Shown: positions 1 through 7,360, numbered from the stretch's first letter. The stretch: 10,461 bases of DNA from JALZUE01 sp051251725 (GCA_051251725.1 JBPOFN010000072.1:1-10461), one strand, 5' to 3'. Numbers and translations: made by a program. The notes: generated from the letters alone by a model not told the origin.

Positions 1-83
1 GCTAGAGGCTTGCTGTGTGAAAAATAGTTGGCAAAATCTAGCGCCACTTAAATGCTGCATGGATGCTTTTTATTTCTACAAAC

Positions 84-104
84 CATTAACATCATATGTT
101 TATG
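84..104. promoter_or_regulatory. Putative operator upstream of the two-domain secreted protein
   Basis: Inverted repeat with 9-base arms (CATTAACAT and ATGTTTATG) around a CAT spacer; 8 of 9 arm positions pair. Its core, AACATCATATGTTTAT (88-103), is identical over 16 bases to the core of the near-perfect dyad before the sulfatase operon (1481-1501), which argues for one shared dimeric regulator. A possible -10 hexamer, GATAAT, lies just downstream at 107-112 with no convincing -35, so the site would overlap or adjoin the promoter, as expected for a repressor. The regulator family cannot be named from the site. Confidence 0.6.
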
Positions 105-153
105 TTGATAATATCTTTTGGTGTGGTAATCTTAAATGATGCCTATGATAGAA

Positions 154-171
154 ACTTAATTAAAATTAAGT
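154..171. repeat. Perfect 8-2-8 inverted repeat in the leader of the first gene
   Basis: ACTTAATT (154-161) and AATTAAGT (164-171) are exact complements separated by two bases, between the putative promoter and the start codon at 254. It could be a second protein-binding palindrome or an AT-rich leader hairpin. Low-complexity AT composition makes chance occurrence possible. Confidence 0.4.
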
Positions 172-253
172 ATCGTTAATAAGGCCAATCTAAGTGCTGC
201 TCTCGATATTGTCAGGTAGCGCAAGTTGAATTTAATGTTAAGTAGGTAAAGTT

Positions 254-991
254 ATGTGGCTTCAAATTGTAAAAAAATTAAATCATGTGATCTTGTTGAC
301 GGTACTATTATCTTGTAGTTCGCATGCAGAAAAAGTAGATGAAATATTATCGCTTAGTTCACAAACCATTATAGGTATTGCGGAAGTGCCGACCGTACAT
401 GTTGAATTACATGTTAATAAAACAAGAGATTTACATGTTGCCTTACAAGACTTATCAACCATGCGTCCGGTTAAGACAACGATGAAACGGATAAAAAAAT
501 CAGGTAAATATCATTTTAACGTTAAAATTGAAGAGTTAAAGCCGGGTAATTATCGTTGGAATGCGTACCTAACTCCTAAAAATAAACAGTGGCAAGATCG
601 CATTGGTAAAACTCTCTCGCAAAATATTGAAGTGATCAATGCCGCTAAATATGTCAAGGAAGTTGAGTTTTCGAAACAAGATCGAATAAAATCGGTACTG
701 TGGCCTAAACAAATTAATGACAATAAAGAACACCTGCTGACGGTTAAATTTGATATTTCTCAACCTCGCGACCTACATATTAAATTATTAAGCAGTGAAA
801 ACTGGCAAGAATTTGGTGCTTTGAAATACACAGTTAATCAGCCGAAAGATATTGTTATGCCGTTCAATAATATCATCGATAGTTTTGAAGCAGGAAAATA
901 TGCTTGGGTTGTTTATTTAACCGATGTTGGTAGTGAAGAGCCGTTAGTGAAGAAAAAATTTGGTAAGCATTTTGAAGTCAAATCTAAGTAG
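254..991 (+). CDS. Exported protein with two tandem beta-sandwich-like repeats, function unknown
   Basis: A 245-residue protein that I do not recognise as a named family. Residues 1-25 form a signal peptide: a basic start, a hydrophobic core, then LLSC with Cys21 as a possible lipidation site; ordinary signal peptidase cleavage after SSHA is the alternative. The mature part is an internal duplication of about 80 residues (roughly 48-127 and 161-242). Both copies share RDLH (58-61, 172-175), G-x-Y-x-W (98-102, 214-218), YLT (105-107, 221-223) and a closing F/I-EV strand. The alternating hydrophobic pattern suggests an Ig/Fn3-like sandwich, and the RDLHVxL...YxW pattern recalls accessory modules of marine agarases, but that comparison is from memory. 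The start is supported by AGTAGG 7 bases upstream. It shares an operator core with the sulfatase operon, so a role in binding or handling the polysaccharide is inferred, not shown. Confidence 0.8.
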   Translation: MWLQIVKKLNHVILLTVLLSCSSHAEKVDEILSLSSQTIIGIAEVPTVHVELHVNKTRDLHVALQDLSTMRPVKTTMKRIKKSGKYHFNVKIEELKPGNYRWNAYLTPKNKQWQDRIGKTLSQNIEVINAAKYVKEVEFSKQDRIKSVLWPKQINDNKEHLLTVKFDISQPRDLHIKLLSSENWQEFGALKYTVNQPKDIVMPFNNIIDSFEAGKYAWVVYLTDVGSEEPLVKKKFGKHFEVKSK

Positions 992-1007
992 CAATTAGCC
1001 CTAGATT

Positions 1008-1087
1008 AGGTAAGTGTTACTTATGCGCTTACCTGATGTGGTTAATAACCTCAGCGTTTGTTTAATGCGTTAGCGTTGAGTTATTAA
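1008..1087 (+). terminator. Tandem hairpins after the first gene, possible transcript end
   Basis: Two stems follow the stop codon. The first pairs AGGTAAG (1008-1014) with CTTACCT (1028-1034). The second is longer: TTAATAA (1042-1048) with TTATTAA (1081-1087), a one-base bulge at 1049, then CTCAGCG (1050-1056) with CGTTGAG (1074-1080) including one G-U pair. Neither is followed by a T-run, so this is not a classic intrinsic terminator. It may protect the 3' end of the message or act with Rho. Confidence 0.35.
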
Positions 1088-1117
1088 AGTGAAGATAACA
1101 ATTACTGTGAAAACTTT

Positions 1118-1180
1118 GATAATTCTGAACAAAACGATAACTTCAAATAAATCGATAACCCCGAATAAAACATTACCCCG
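1118..1180. repeat. Degenerate 18-base tandem repeat, about 3.5 copies
   Basis: Units begin at 1118, 1136, 1154 and about 1172, each of the form GATAAC-(C/T)(C/T)C(G/A)-AATAAA-(A/T)C; the last copy is decayed (ATTACCCCGAC). The 18-base period is a whole number of codons, but two units carry in-frame TAA, so it is not coding now. It may be a decaying minisatellite or repeated binding site. Confidence 0.5.
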
Positions 1181-1473
1181 ACAATTGATATCAGCGAATG
1201 GACTTAAGTGACTCACGAACTATTATTCGTTTGATGAGCTGCCTTGCTTTTATTTATATTTTCTTGTACTAGATATTGGCTGATTACTCTCATTTGTTAG
1301 CGCTTTGCTTGATGATTTTTATAAATTTAAACCCTGCTATAACTTTCAGAATAACGGCTTGATATTTTTAATTAGTAACTTTTAGCTCAATTAATATACA
1401 GGTTTTACAATAAAATCACAGTGGCTTTTCAATTCCTCTAATAATTGTTAACAGTTAAAAGGGTAAAAAAACA

Positions 1474-1502
1474 TTGCTAATATAAACATCATATGTTTAT
1501 AT
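1474..1502 (+). promoter_or_regulatory. Operator overlapping the putative promoter of the sulfatase operon
   Basis: A perfect inverted repeat lies at 1481-1501: TATAAACAT, spacer CAT, then ATGTTTATA. It extends one more pair outward to 1480 and 1502. Its core matches the operator at 84-104 over 16 bases. A weak promoter can be read through it: TTGCTA (1474-1479) and TTATAT (1497-1502) with a 17-base spacing, which would put the dyad between and over the promoter elements, a repressor-like layout. The palindrome is directly visible; the promoter hexamers are a weaker inference. Confidence 0.6.
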
Positions 1503-1547
1503 ACATCTTAATATGCTATTGTTGTTATAAGGATGAGGGGAAACTTG

Positions 1548-1599
1548 GTTACGTTCGCGTGACGATTATGTTTTCACTCTGAATAAATAAGTTATTCAG
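1548..1599 (+). promoter_or_regulatory. Two leader hairpins upstream of the sulfatase operon
   Basis: GTTACG (1548-1553) pairs with CGTGAC (1558-1563) around a TTCG tetraloop, with one G-U pair. CTGAATAA (1579-1586) pairs perfectly with TTATTCAG (1592-1599) around ATAAG. Both would lie in the untranslated leader if transcription starts just after the 1481-1501 dyad. Their role is unknown; mRNA stability is one possibility. There is no T-run, so they are not attenuators of the intrinsic type. Confidence 0.4.
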
Positions 1600-1657
1600 C
1601 AGCAACTAGCGCGTTAATAAATAATGATTGTCCCAAAGATAGCTTAGGAGTGTTTTT

Positions 1658-3187
1658 ATGTTGAATCAATTGGCAACGGGTTTGCTGGCTGTTTGCAGTT
1701 TATTATCTGTGACCGCATGTACAGCCAACGAGCTAGCCAGCCAAACGCAAAGCCCTGCAGTCAAAAAGCAGAACGTTTTGATTTTATTCTTCGATGATAT
1801 GCGTTTTGATACCTTTTCATACCGCGGCGGCCCGGTTTCAACGCCCAATATCGATGCACTTGCGACAGAAGGTACGCGTTTTGATAATGCAATGACCACA
1901 ACCGGTTTATGCTCACCATCACGTGCTGCTTTGTATACAGGACGTTGGGGCCATAAAAATGGCTTGGATGACAATGTCGAGTTATACCATTCAAGACTCT
2001 CAGAGTTAGATTTATCCGAAGGTGGCTTATTAAGAAGAGCATCTGAAGCAGGTTATTTAGTTGGCCATGTCGGTAAATGGCATTTAGGCGCGCAAGGTAC
2101 TAAGCTGCGCGGTGCAGAAATTGATTTAGGTCAAGGCCATGAAGCTAGAGAGCGCTTTACACGCCAGTGGACACCTTATGAAAAAGTGCCGCAAGTTAAA
2201 GGTTATTACGAAGGTAAGTTAGATAAAAATGATGAAAAACATGAATATTGGATGACGCTGCCAGGCGGTTATAAAGATACCCAAGCTTATAAAAAAGTTG
2301 TTCATGGTAAAAATATGCTTAAACAAGCGGCGAAAGATGACCGTGCATTTTTTGGCGTGATCAGCTTCAACCAACCACATCCGGCTTACCGTGTACCAGA
2401 GCCATATGCCAGCATGTTTGATCCAACAAAACTTGAATTGCCATCAAATCATATGGCGAAGCGTATCAACAAACCATTAACACAAGATGGTATTTGGTGG
2501 CCTTGGCATGATGTGGGTCATATGTCTGACTTGGATTGGCGTAAATCTCGTGCTTATTATTATGGCGCTATTGCCATGGTAGATCGCATTATTGGTGAGC
2601 TTATTAATACCGCTAAAGCAGAAGGTTTATACGAAGACTTAAATATTATCCTGATTGGCGACCAAGGCAGTATGTTAGGCGAGCACACGCTTTATGATAA
2701 AGGTCCTTATGCTTATGACGAATTAATGCGTATGCCGCTAATTATTCGTTCACCTAACCATCAGCCGCGCATTATTAATCGCCAAGTGTCGATGTTAGAT
2801 ATTACGCCGACCCTTGCTGAAATGATGGCTTTAAAACCTGATGGCGATGTTGATGGTCATTCGTTAATACCGTTAATGACGCAAGGTGATGCTGCTGAAG
2901 CAGGGCAAGCTGATACCGCGTTATATGCTTATGAATGGTACAACGGCGCGTGGTTTGGTATTCGCGCTATTCGTACACCAGAAATGAAATTTGTTTGGAA
3001 TCCAGGAGACACGCGTGATGAATTATATGATTTACAAAAAGATCCTGGTGAAGTGACCAACTTAATTAAAAACAAAAAGTATCAGTCTCAGTTAGCCAAG
3101 ATGGTGAAACTGTTAGAACAAGAGTTAATTCGTGTTGAAGATCCTTCAATTAAAGTCTTTAGACATCACATGAAAGCTTATTTATAA
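1658..3187 (+). CDS. Lipoprotein sulfatase, family S1 (formylglycine type)
   Basis: A 509-residue sulfatase that hydrolyses sulfate esters, probably on algal polysaccharide fragments, outside the cytoplasm. The start is supported by AGGAG 7 bases upstream. A signal peptide ends in VTAC with Cys21 as a lipidation site. The alkaline-phosphatase-fold sulfatase motifs are present in order: metal ligands D46-D47, the modification site C85-S-P-S-R (Cys becomes formylglycine, needing an FGE-type maturase not seen here), GKWHLG with K140 and H142, QPH241, and a late motif D335-Q336-G followed by H343 and K348. In better-known relatives the residue after the late Asp is usually Asn or His, so Gln336 is unusual. 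The LGEH...YDKG segment recalls iduronate-2-sulfatase-like members, but I cannot assign the S1 subfamily. It is the first gene of a four-gene operon; the next start is 12 bases downstream. Confidence 0.92.
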   Translation: MLNQLATGLLAVCSLLSVTACTANELASQTQSPAVKKQNVLILFFDDMRFDTFSYRGGPVSTPNIDALATEGTRFDNAMTTTGLCSPSRAALYTGRWGHKNGLDDNVELYHSRLSELDLSEGGLLRRASEAGYLVGHVGKWHLGAQGTKLRGAEIDLGQGHEARERFTRQWTPYEKVPQVKGYYEGKLDKNDEKHEYWMTLPGGYKDTQAYKKVVHGKNMLKQAAKDDRAFFGVISFNQPHPAYRVPEPYASMFDPTKLELPSNHMAKRINKPLTQDGIWWPWHDVGHMSDLDWRKSRAYYYGAIAMVDRIIGELINTAKAEGLYEDLNIILIGDQGSMLGEHTLYDKGPYAYDELMRMPLIIRSPNHQPRIINRQVSMLDITPTLAEMMALKPDGDVDGHSLIPLMTQGDAAEAGQADTALYAYEWYNGAWFGIRAIRTPEMKFVWNPGDTRDELYDLQKDPGEVTNLIKNKKYQSQLAKMVKLLEQELIRVEDPSIKVFRHHMKAYL

Positions 3188-3199
3188 AAGTGGTTTAAT

Positions 3200-4351
3200 A
3201 TGAAAATTGCATGTATTCGAACTCATCATTTACGTTGTCATTTAGACAAGCCGTTTGGTTTTTCTCAGTGGTCTTATGATCAACGTAACGTTTTAGTTAT
3301 AGAAATAATCTCAGATACCGGAGTCTCAGGCTGGGGCGAATGTTACGGTCCTGCCGATGTTATTCAAGCGGCAGTTGATAAATTTTATGCCCCTAGAATT
3401 TTAGGGGCAGACGCACTAGCAACGGATGCCTTATGGCACCAAATGTGGCGTTCATCATTAGATTTTGCTCGCGGCGGCGTCATGATGGCAGCCATGTCTG
3501 GTATCGACATGGCCTTATGGGACTTAAAAGGTCATGCGTTAGGGTTAAGCGTAAGTGATCTGATGGGCGGAAAATTACGTGATATCGTGCCTTGTTATGC
3601 AACCGGCATGTATTACCAAGATTTACCTGAAGATGAATTAATGCCATTGCTAATTGAAGAAGCCGTTGGTTATGCCAATGAAGGTTATCAAGCGATGAAA
3701 ATTAAAGTTGGTAAAAATCCTGACTTTGATGAAAAATTCATTATCGCTTTACGTGAAGCTTTACCTAATACGCAATTAATGGCTGATTCAAACCACGGCT
3801 TTGATTTACCAGAAGCAATTCGCATTGGTAAAGTATTAGACAAATGTGGTTATAGCTGGTTTGAAGAGCCTTTATCACCAGAGCATCCTAAACTGTTTAA
3901 ACAGTTACATGAGAAATTAGACTTAGCGATAGCAACGGGTGAATGTGAGCAAACACGTTGGGGTTATCAAAAGCTGATTGAAGCCGGTGGTATACAATTA
4001 TTACAAGCTGATTTAGCTTATTGTGGTGGTCCAAGTGAAGCGTTAAAAATTCGCGCCCTTGCCTCTGCTAATGGTATTAACATGATCCCACATGTGTGGG
4101 GAACACAGCTTAACTTAGCGGCTGCGACGCACTTTTTGGCGACGGCATATCATGAACCTGGCCGCGCAGAAGAGCAGAAATTATTGTTAGAGTATGATCG
4201 CACTGAAAACCCTCTTCGCGATGAATTATACGAAGTGATGGTGCAAGTTGATGGCGGCGGTGCTGTTGTGCCATCGGGGACTGGGTTAGGTGTTAAAATT
4301 GATAAAACAATGTTGAAAAAATTCGACATCAATGGGACGGAAGCAAAATGA
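3200..4351 (+). CDS. Enolase-superfamily (mandelate racemase subgroup) enzyme resembling galactarolactone cycloisomerase
   Basis: A 383-residue cytosolic enzyme of the mandelate racemase/muconate lactonising group. An N-terminal capping domain (about 1-125) precedes the barrel. Catalytic residues are all visible: K167-x-K169, metal ligands D196, E222 and E248 (spaced 26 and 26 as in mandelate racemase), and the Asp-His dyad D271/H298 in ADLAYCGG and IPHVWGT. From memory, the segments CYATG, DSNHGF, PHVWGTQ and LEYDRTENP resemble Agrobacterium galactarolactone cycloisomerase (about 378 residues), which opens a lactone ring by beta-elimination to a 2-keto-3-deoxy acid. It carries KxK, unlike D-galactonate dehydratase. 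Its product is likely also a 2-keto-3-deoxy acid. Next to an aldehyde dehydrogenase and sulfatases, a 3,6-anhydrogalactonate, fuconate or rhamnonate substrate is plausible; none is proven. Its stop overlaps the next start (ATGA). The Shine-Dalgarno site is weak (AAGTGG). Confidence 0.85.
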   Translation: MKIACIRTHHLRCHLDKPFGFSQWSYDQRNVLVIEIISDTGVSGWGECYGPADVIQAAVDKFYAPRILGADALATDALWHQMWRSSLDFARGGVMMAAMSGIDMALWDLKGHALGLSVSDLMGGKLRDIVPCYATGMYYQDLPEDELMPLLIEEAVGYANEGYQAMKIKVGKNPDFDEKFIIALREALPNTQLMADSNHGFDLPEAIRIGKVLDKCGYSWFEEPLSPEHPKLFKQLHEKLDLAIATGECEQTRWGYQKLIEAGGIQLLQADLAYCGGPSEALKIRALASANGINMIPHVWGTQLNLAAATHFLATAYHEPGRAEEQKLLLEYDRTENPLRDELYEVMVQVDGGGAVVPSGTGLGVKIDKTMLKKFDINGTEAK

Positions 4352-5784
4352 GCAACAATCAATACCAAATGCTAATTAATGGCGAACTACACAGCGCGAG
4401 CAAAAGCTTCGATGTGGTTAACCCTGCGACAGAAGAAGTGATTGCGAGTGCCCCTGATGCTGATCCTGAACATATTGAATTAGCATTAAATAGCGCAAGT
4501 ACCGCGTTTAAAACGTGGTCTAAAAAATCACTAAACGAACGCGCGACACTTATTTTGGCCTACGCTGATTTATTAGAGCAACGTAAAGATGAAATCGTTG
4601 ATATTTTAATTTCAGAAACCGGTAAGCCACTAGATAATGCCGAATATGACTTTGATATGTTAACTACGTGTTTACGTTTTTTCCTTGAAGAAGCGAAACG
4701 TATTGATCAGCCTGTCATTCAAGATCCCGACGGTCGCTTTCTTAATTACATTTCACGTCAGCCATTAGGTGTTGTCGTTGGCTATTTAGCTTGGAACTTT
4801 CCATTATTAAATGTTGGTTATAAATTAGGGCCAGCATTAGCTGCTGGTTGTACTGTTATTTTAAAACCAGCACAAGCAACGCCATTAGCGACCTTAAAAG
4901 TGGCTGAATTAGCAATAGAAGCCGGTATTCCAGCGGGCGTTATCAACTTTATTACCAGTGATAACTACGATATTACTGATCCATTGTTGACCAGTGATAA
5001 AACCACCATGTTTACTATGATCGGCTCTACACGAGCGGGCGTAGGCGCAATGAAAACAGCGTGTTCAAATGTGAAGCATTTCTCAGTTGAACTAGGTGGT
5101 AATGCCCCTGTTGTGGTTTATGACGACGCTGACATCAAAAAAGCGGCGCAAAGTATTGTTAATTTAAAATTTGCCAATTCAGGGCAAGTTTGTGTTTCGC
5201 CTAATCGGTGTTTAGTGCACGAGTCTGTTTATCAAGAGTTTTTAACAGAAGCTAAAGCACATGCCGAAGGTATTGTTTTAGGTGCTGGGCGCAGTGAAGG
5301 GCGCTTAATGGGGCCGATGATTAATAGTAAAGAACGTGATCGTTTGCTTGGTTTGTTGCACTTAGCAAAAATGCAAGGCGCTAAAATTGAACTTGGCGGC
5401 GAGATCCCAACAGCACCCGCTAAAGGCTATTATTTACCACCAACGATTGTTAGTAACGTCAATTTGAAAATGGATTTAGTTACTAATGAAATTTTTGGTC
5501 CGGTATTAGCGGTAATTCCATATAGCGATAAAGACGATGTGATTGCTTTAGCGAATGATAACGAATATGGCTTGTCGGCTTATGTTTATACCACTAATTT
5601 ACAGCGCGGCTTGCAGGCAGCTGAGCAAATTCAAGCCGGTAGTGTTTGTATTAACGAAGTACATTATGGCGTGCATTTACCTCATGGCGGCTTAAAACAA
5701 AGTGGTGTTGGTAAAGATTGTTCTAAATACAGTCTGGAAGAATATTTCACCTTAAAACGTGTATCTATTTTAGTTAATGATTAA
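4348..5784 (+). CDS. NAD(P)-dependent aldehyde dehydrogenase acting on a sugar aldehyde
   Basis: A 478-residue protein of full length for the ALDH superfamily, related to lactaldehyde and succinate-semialdehyde dehydrogenases. Visible residues: N150 in AWNFP, K173 in ILKPAQ, general base E248 in VELGGN, catalytic C282 in NSGQVCVS, and E381 in NEIFGPV. Where NAD-specific relatives often have Glu after KPA, this protein has Gln176, which may allow NADP; this is an inference. The C-terminal HLPHGGLKQSGVG and the KDCSKYSLEEY segment are intact. It overlaps the preceding enolase-superfamily gene by ATGA, so translation is probably coupled and the two enzymes likely act in sequence: aldose (or anhydro-aldose) to aldonate, then elimination to a keto-deoxy acid. 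Anhydrogalactose dehydrogenase is the most interesting candidate identity; lactaldehyde dehydrogenase is the conservative one. Confidence 0.88.
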   Translation: MSNNQYQMLINGELHSASKSFDVVNPATEEVIASAPDADPEHIELALNSASTAFKTWSKKSLNERATLILAYADLLEQRKDEIVDILISETGKPLDNAEYDFDMLTTCLRFFLEEAKRIDQPVIQDPDGRFLNYISRQPLGVVVGYLAWNFPLLNVGYKLGPALAAGCTVILKPAQATPLATLKVAELAIEAGIPAGVINFITSDNYDITDPLLTSDKTTMFTMIGSTRAGVGAMKTACSNVKHFSVELGGNAPVVVYDDADIKKAAQSIVNLKFANSGQVCVSPNRCLVHESVYQEFLTEAKAHAEGIVLGAGRSEGRLMGPMINSKERDRLLGLLHLAKMQGAKIELGGEIPTAPAKGYYLPPTIVSNVNLKMDLVTNEIFGPVLAVIPYSDKDDVIALANDNEYGLSAYVYTTNLQRGLQAAEQIQAGSVCINEVHYGVHLPHGGLKQSGVGKDCSKYSLEEYFTLKRVSILVND

Positions 5785-5801
5785 TCGGTAGAGAAACATA
5801 A

Positions 5802-7253
5802 ATGAAATTAACTCAATTATTTAAATTATTACCTGTGGTTTCTTTATTAGCTTGTGGTTTTAGCCAAGCAAATGAACCAACCGCTCGTCCTAATATTGTT
5901 TTTATCTTAGCGGATGACTTAGGTTATGGTGATGTTGGCTTTAACGGTGCGAAAGATATAGTAACACCTGCGTTAGACGCCTTAGCGGCACAAGGTACGG
6001 TTTTTACTTCTGCTTATGCGGCACATCCATTTTGTGGTCCAAGTCGAGCCGGGTTATTAACCGGACGTTACCCGCATAATATTGGCTCGCAGTTTAACTT
6101 ACCAACCAGTGATCGCTCTGGTGGTTTAGGTATTACGACTGATGAGCAATTTATCAGTAAAACGTTGAAAAACTCAGGTTATTTTACCGGCGCTATCGGT
6201 AAGTGGCATTTAGGTGAAGATGCACAATATCACCCTAATCAACGTGGTTTTGATGAGTTTTATGGCTTTTTAAATGGCGGTCATAATTACTTTCCTGAGC
6301 AATTTGAACCTGAATATAAAGCGCAACGTGCAAAAGGTTTAAATCATGCTATTTTTCATTATTTACGTCCTTTAGAGCACAATGGTCAAGAAGTGCGTGA
6401 AACTGAATATATTACCGACGGTTTAACACGTGAAGCGGCTAGCTTTATTGAAAAAGCGGCTCAGAATAAGCAACAGCCATTTTTCTTATATTTAGCTTAC
6501 AACGCGCCGCATTCCCCAATGCAAGCTAAAGAAGCTGATATGGCGATGTTTCCAAACATCAAAGACAAGAAACGTAAAATATATGCCGGTATGGTGTATG
6601 CGCTTGACCGCGGTGTTAAACGTGTTGTTGAAACATTAAAAGCAACCGGTCAATATGAAAACACCTTGATTGTGTTTATGAGTGATAATGGCGGCAAACC
6701 TAAAATGGGTGCGAGTAATGCGCCATTACAAGGGCAAAAAGGTGATGTTTTTGAAGGCGGTTCGCGTTCACCAATGTTTATGCATTGGCCAAGCAAAATA
6801 CCAGCCGGTAAAACCTTTAAATATCCGGTTTCGTCGTTAGATTTATATCCAACTTTTGTTAGTTTAGCGGGCGCTGAATTACCAAAAGGTAAATTATTAG
6901 ATGGCAAAAATATTTGGTCTAACATGATGACGGGCAAAGATTCACGTCAAAATGAAATGTTATATTTTATGCGTCACCGCAAAGGCTTTTCAGACTCATC
7001 AGCACGAAAAGATAATTGGAAAATCGTTAAAACCGGTCAAAATAACTGGAAGTTATTTGATATTGAAAAAGATATTGGCGAAACCAACGACCTAAGCGCT
7101 AAACATCCTAATGTGGTTAGAGAGATGGTTGCGGATATGGAAATTTGGAGTTGGGGCCATCAACCACCGCTATGGTTCCATATTTCAGAAGAAGGTTTTC
7201 AATGGCGTAAGTTTTTTATGCCGCGTTTTCATGAAACATTTAGTTTAAAATAA
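5802..7253 (+). CDS. Exported sulfatase, family S1, probably S1_19-like (carrageenan type)
   Basis: A 483-residue sulfatase, last gene of the operon, 17 bases after the dehydrogenase. The signal peptide allows two readings: lipobox LLAC with Cys18, or cleavage after SQA23. Motifs in order: D38-D39 in ILADDLGYGD, C78-G-P-S-R with LLTGRYPHN (Cys78 becomes formylglycine), IGKWHLG with K134 and H136, APHSP with H237, and SDNGG with D295-N296, then K313 in LQGQKGDVFEGGSR. The segments FCGPSRAGLLTGRYPHNIGSQ and SSLDLYPTFVSLAGA resemble what I remember of S1_19 sulfatases, several of which act on carrageenan; the subfamily call is from memory. It probably removes sulfate at the periplasm or outer membrane before or after glycoside cleavage. 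Unlike the first sulfatase, its late metal motif is the standard Asp-Asn. Confidence 0.92.
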   Translation: MKLTQLFKLLPVVSLLACGFSQANEPTARPNIVFILADDLGYGDVGFNGAKDIVTPALDALAAQGTVFTSAYAAHPFCGPSRAGLLTGRYPHNIGSQFNLPTSDRSGGLGITTDEQFISKTLKNSGYFTGAIGKWHLGEDAQYHPNQRGFDEFYGFLNGGHNYFPEQFEPEYKAQRAKGLNHAIFHYLRPLEHNGQEVRETEYITDGLTREAASFIEKAAQNKQQPFFLYLAYNAPHSPMQAKEADMAMFPNIKDKKRKIYAGMVYALDRGVKRVVETLKATGQYENTLIVFMSDNGGKPKMGASNAPLQGQKGDVFEGGSRSPMFMHWPSKIPAGKTFKYPVSSLDLYPTFVSLAGAELPKGKLLDGKNIWSNMMTGKDSRQNEMLYFMRHRKGFSDSSARKDNWKIVKTGQNNWKLFDIEKDIGETNDLSAKHPNVVREMVADMEIWSWGHQPPLWFHISEEGFQWRKFFMPRFHETFSLK

Positions 7254-7280
7254 ACTATTTACAATATTTAGCAGTAATTA

Positions 7281-7336
7281 AAAGAGTTACGCTTGTTTTT
7301 CTTCCATTAGAAGAATAGGGTAACTCTTTATTTTTT
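7281..7336 (+). terminator. Intrinsic terminator of the sulfatase operon
   Basis: AAAGAGTTAC (7281-7290) pairs perfectly with GTAACTCTTT (7320-7329). An inner stem pairs TTCTTC (7299-7304) with GAAGAA (7310-7315). After one A there are six T residues (7331-7336). It sits 27 bases after the second sulfatase and ends the operon before the unrelated XdhC-family gene. Confidence 0.9.
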
Positions 7337-7360
7337 GTGTCGTTTAAATAAAGGTCGGCT

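Larger units (their letters stand above)
992..1657. other. 666-base intergenic region between the solo gene and the sulfatase operon
   Basis: AT-rich and without a convincing gene on either strand. It holds, in order, hairpins just after the first gene (1008-1087), an 18-base degenerate tandem repeat (1118-1180), a stretch where I see nothing specific (about 1185-1470), the operator and putative promoter (1474-1502), and a leader with two hairpins (1548-1599). The ribosome binding site AGGAG is at 1646-1650. Confidence 0.7.

Noticed and set aside
1..139. Frame open from the left edge to a TGA at 137-139, possible 3' end of an upstream gene
   Set aside because: The 45 codons are rich in Cys and aromatic residues with no recognisable pattern, and the frame runs through the operator at 84-104; more likely non-coding.
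1533..1562. Nine-codon leader peptide (MRGNLVTFA) in the sulfatase operon leader
   Set aside because: No properly spaced ribosome binding site, no run of a regulatory amino acid and no attenuator terminator after it.
1666..2042. Minus-strand open frames inside the first sulfatase gene
   Set aside because: They are antisense to the strongly conserved N-terminal part of a clear sulfatase and show no family features.
3200..4351. D-galactonate dehydratase (DgoD) as the identity of the enolase-superfamily gene
   Set aside because: Length fits, but the protein has the KxK motif and PHVWGT histidine of the mandelate-racemase/cycloisomerase type, which DgoD lacks in that form.
6650..6937. Minus-strand open frame inside the second sulfatase gene
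   Set aside because: Antisense to conserved sulfatase motifs and without ribosome binding site or domain features.
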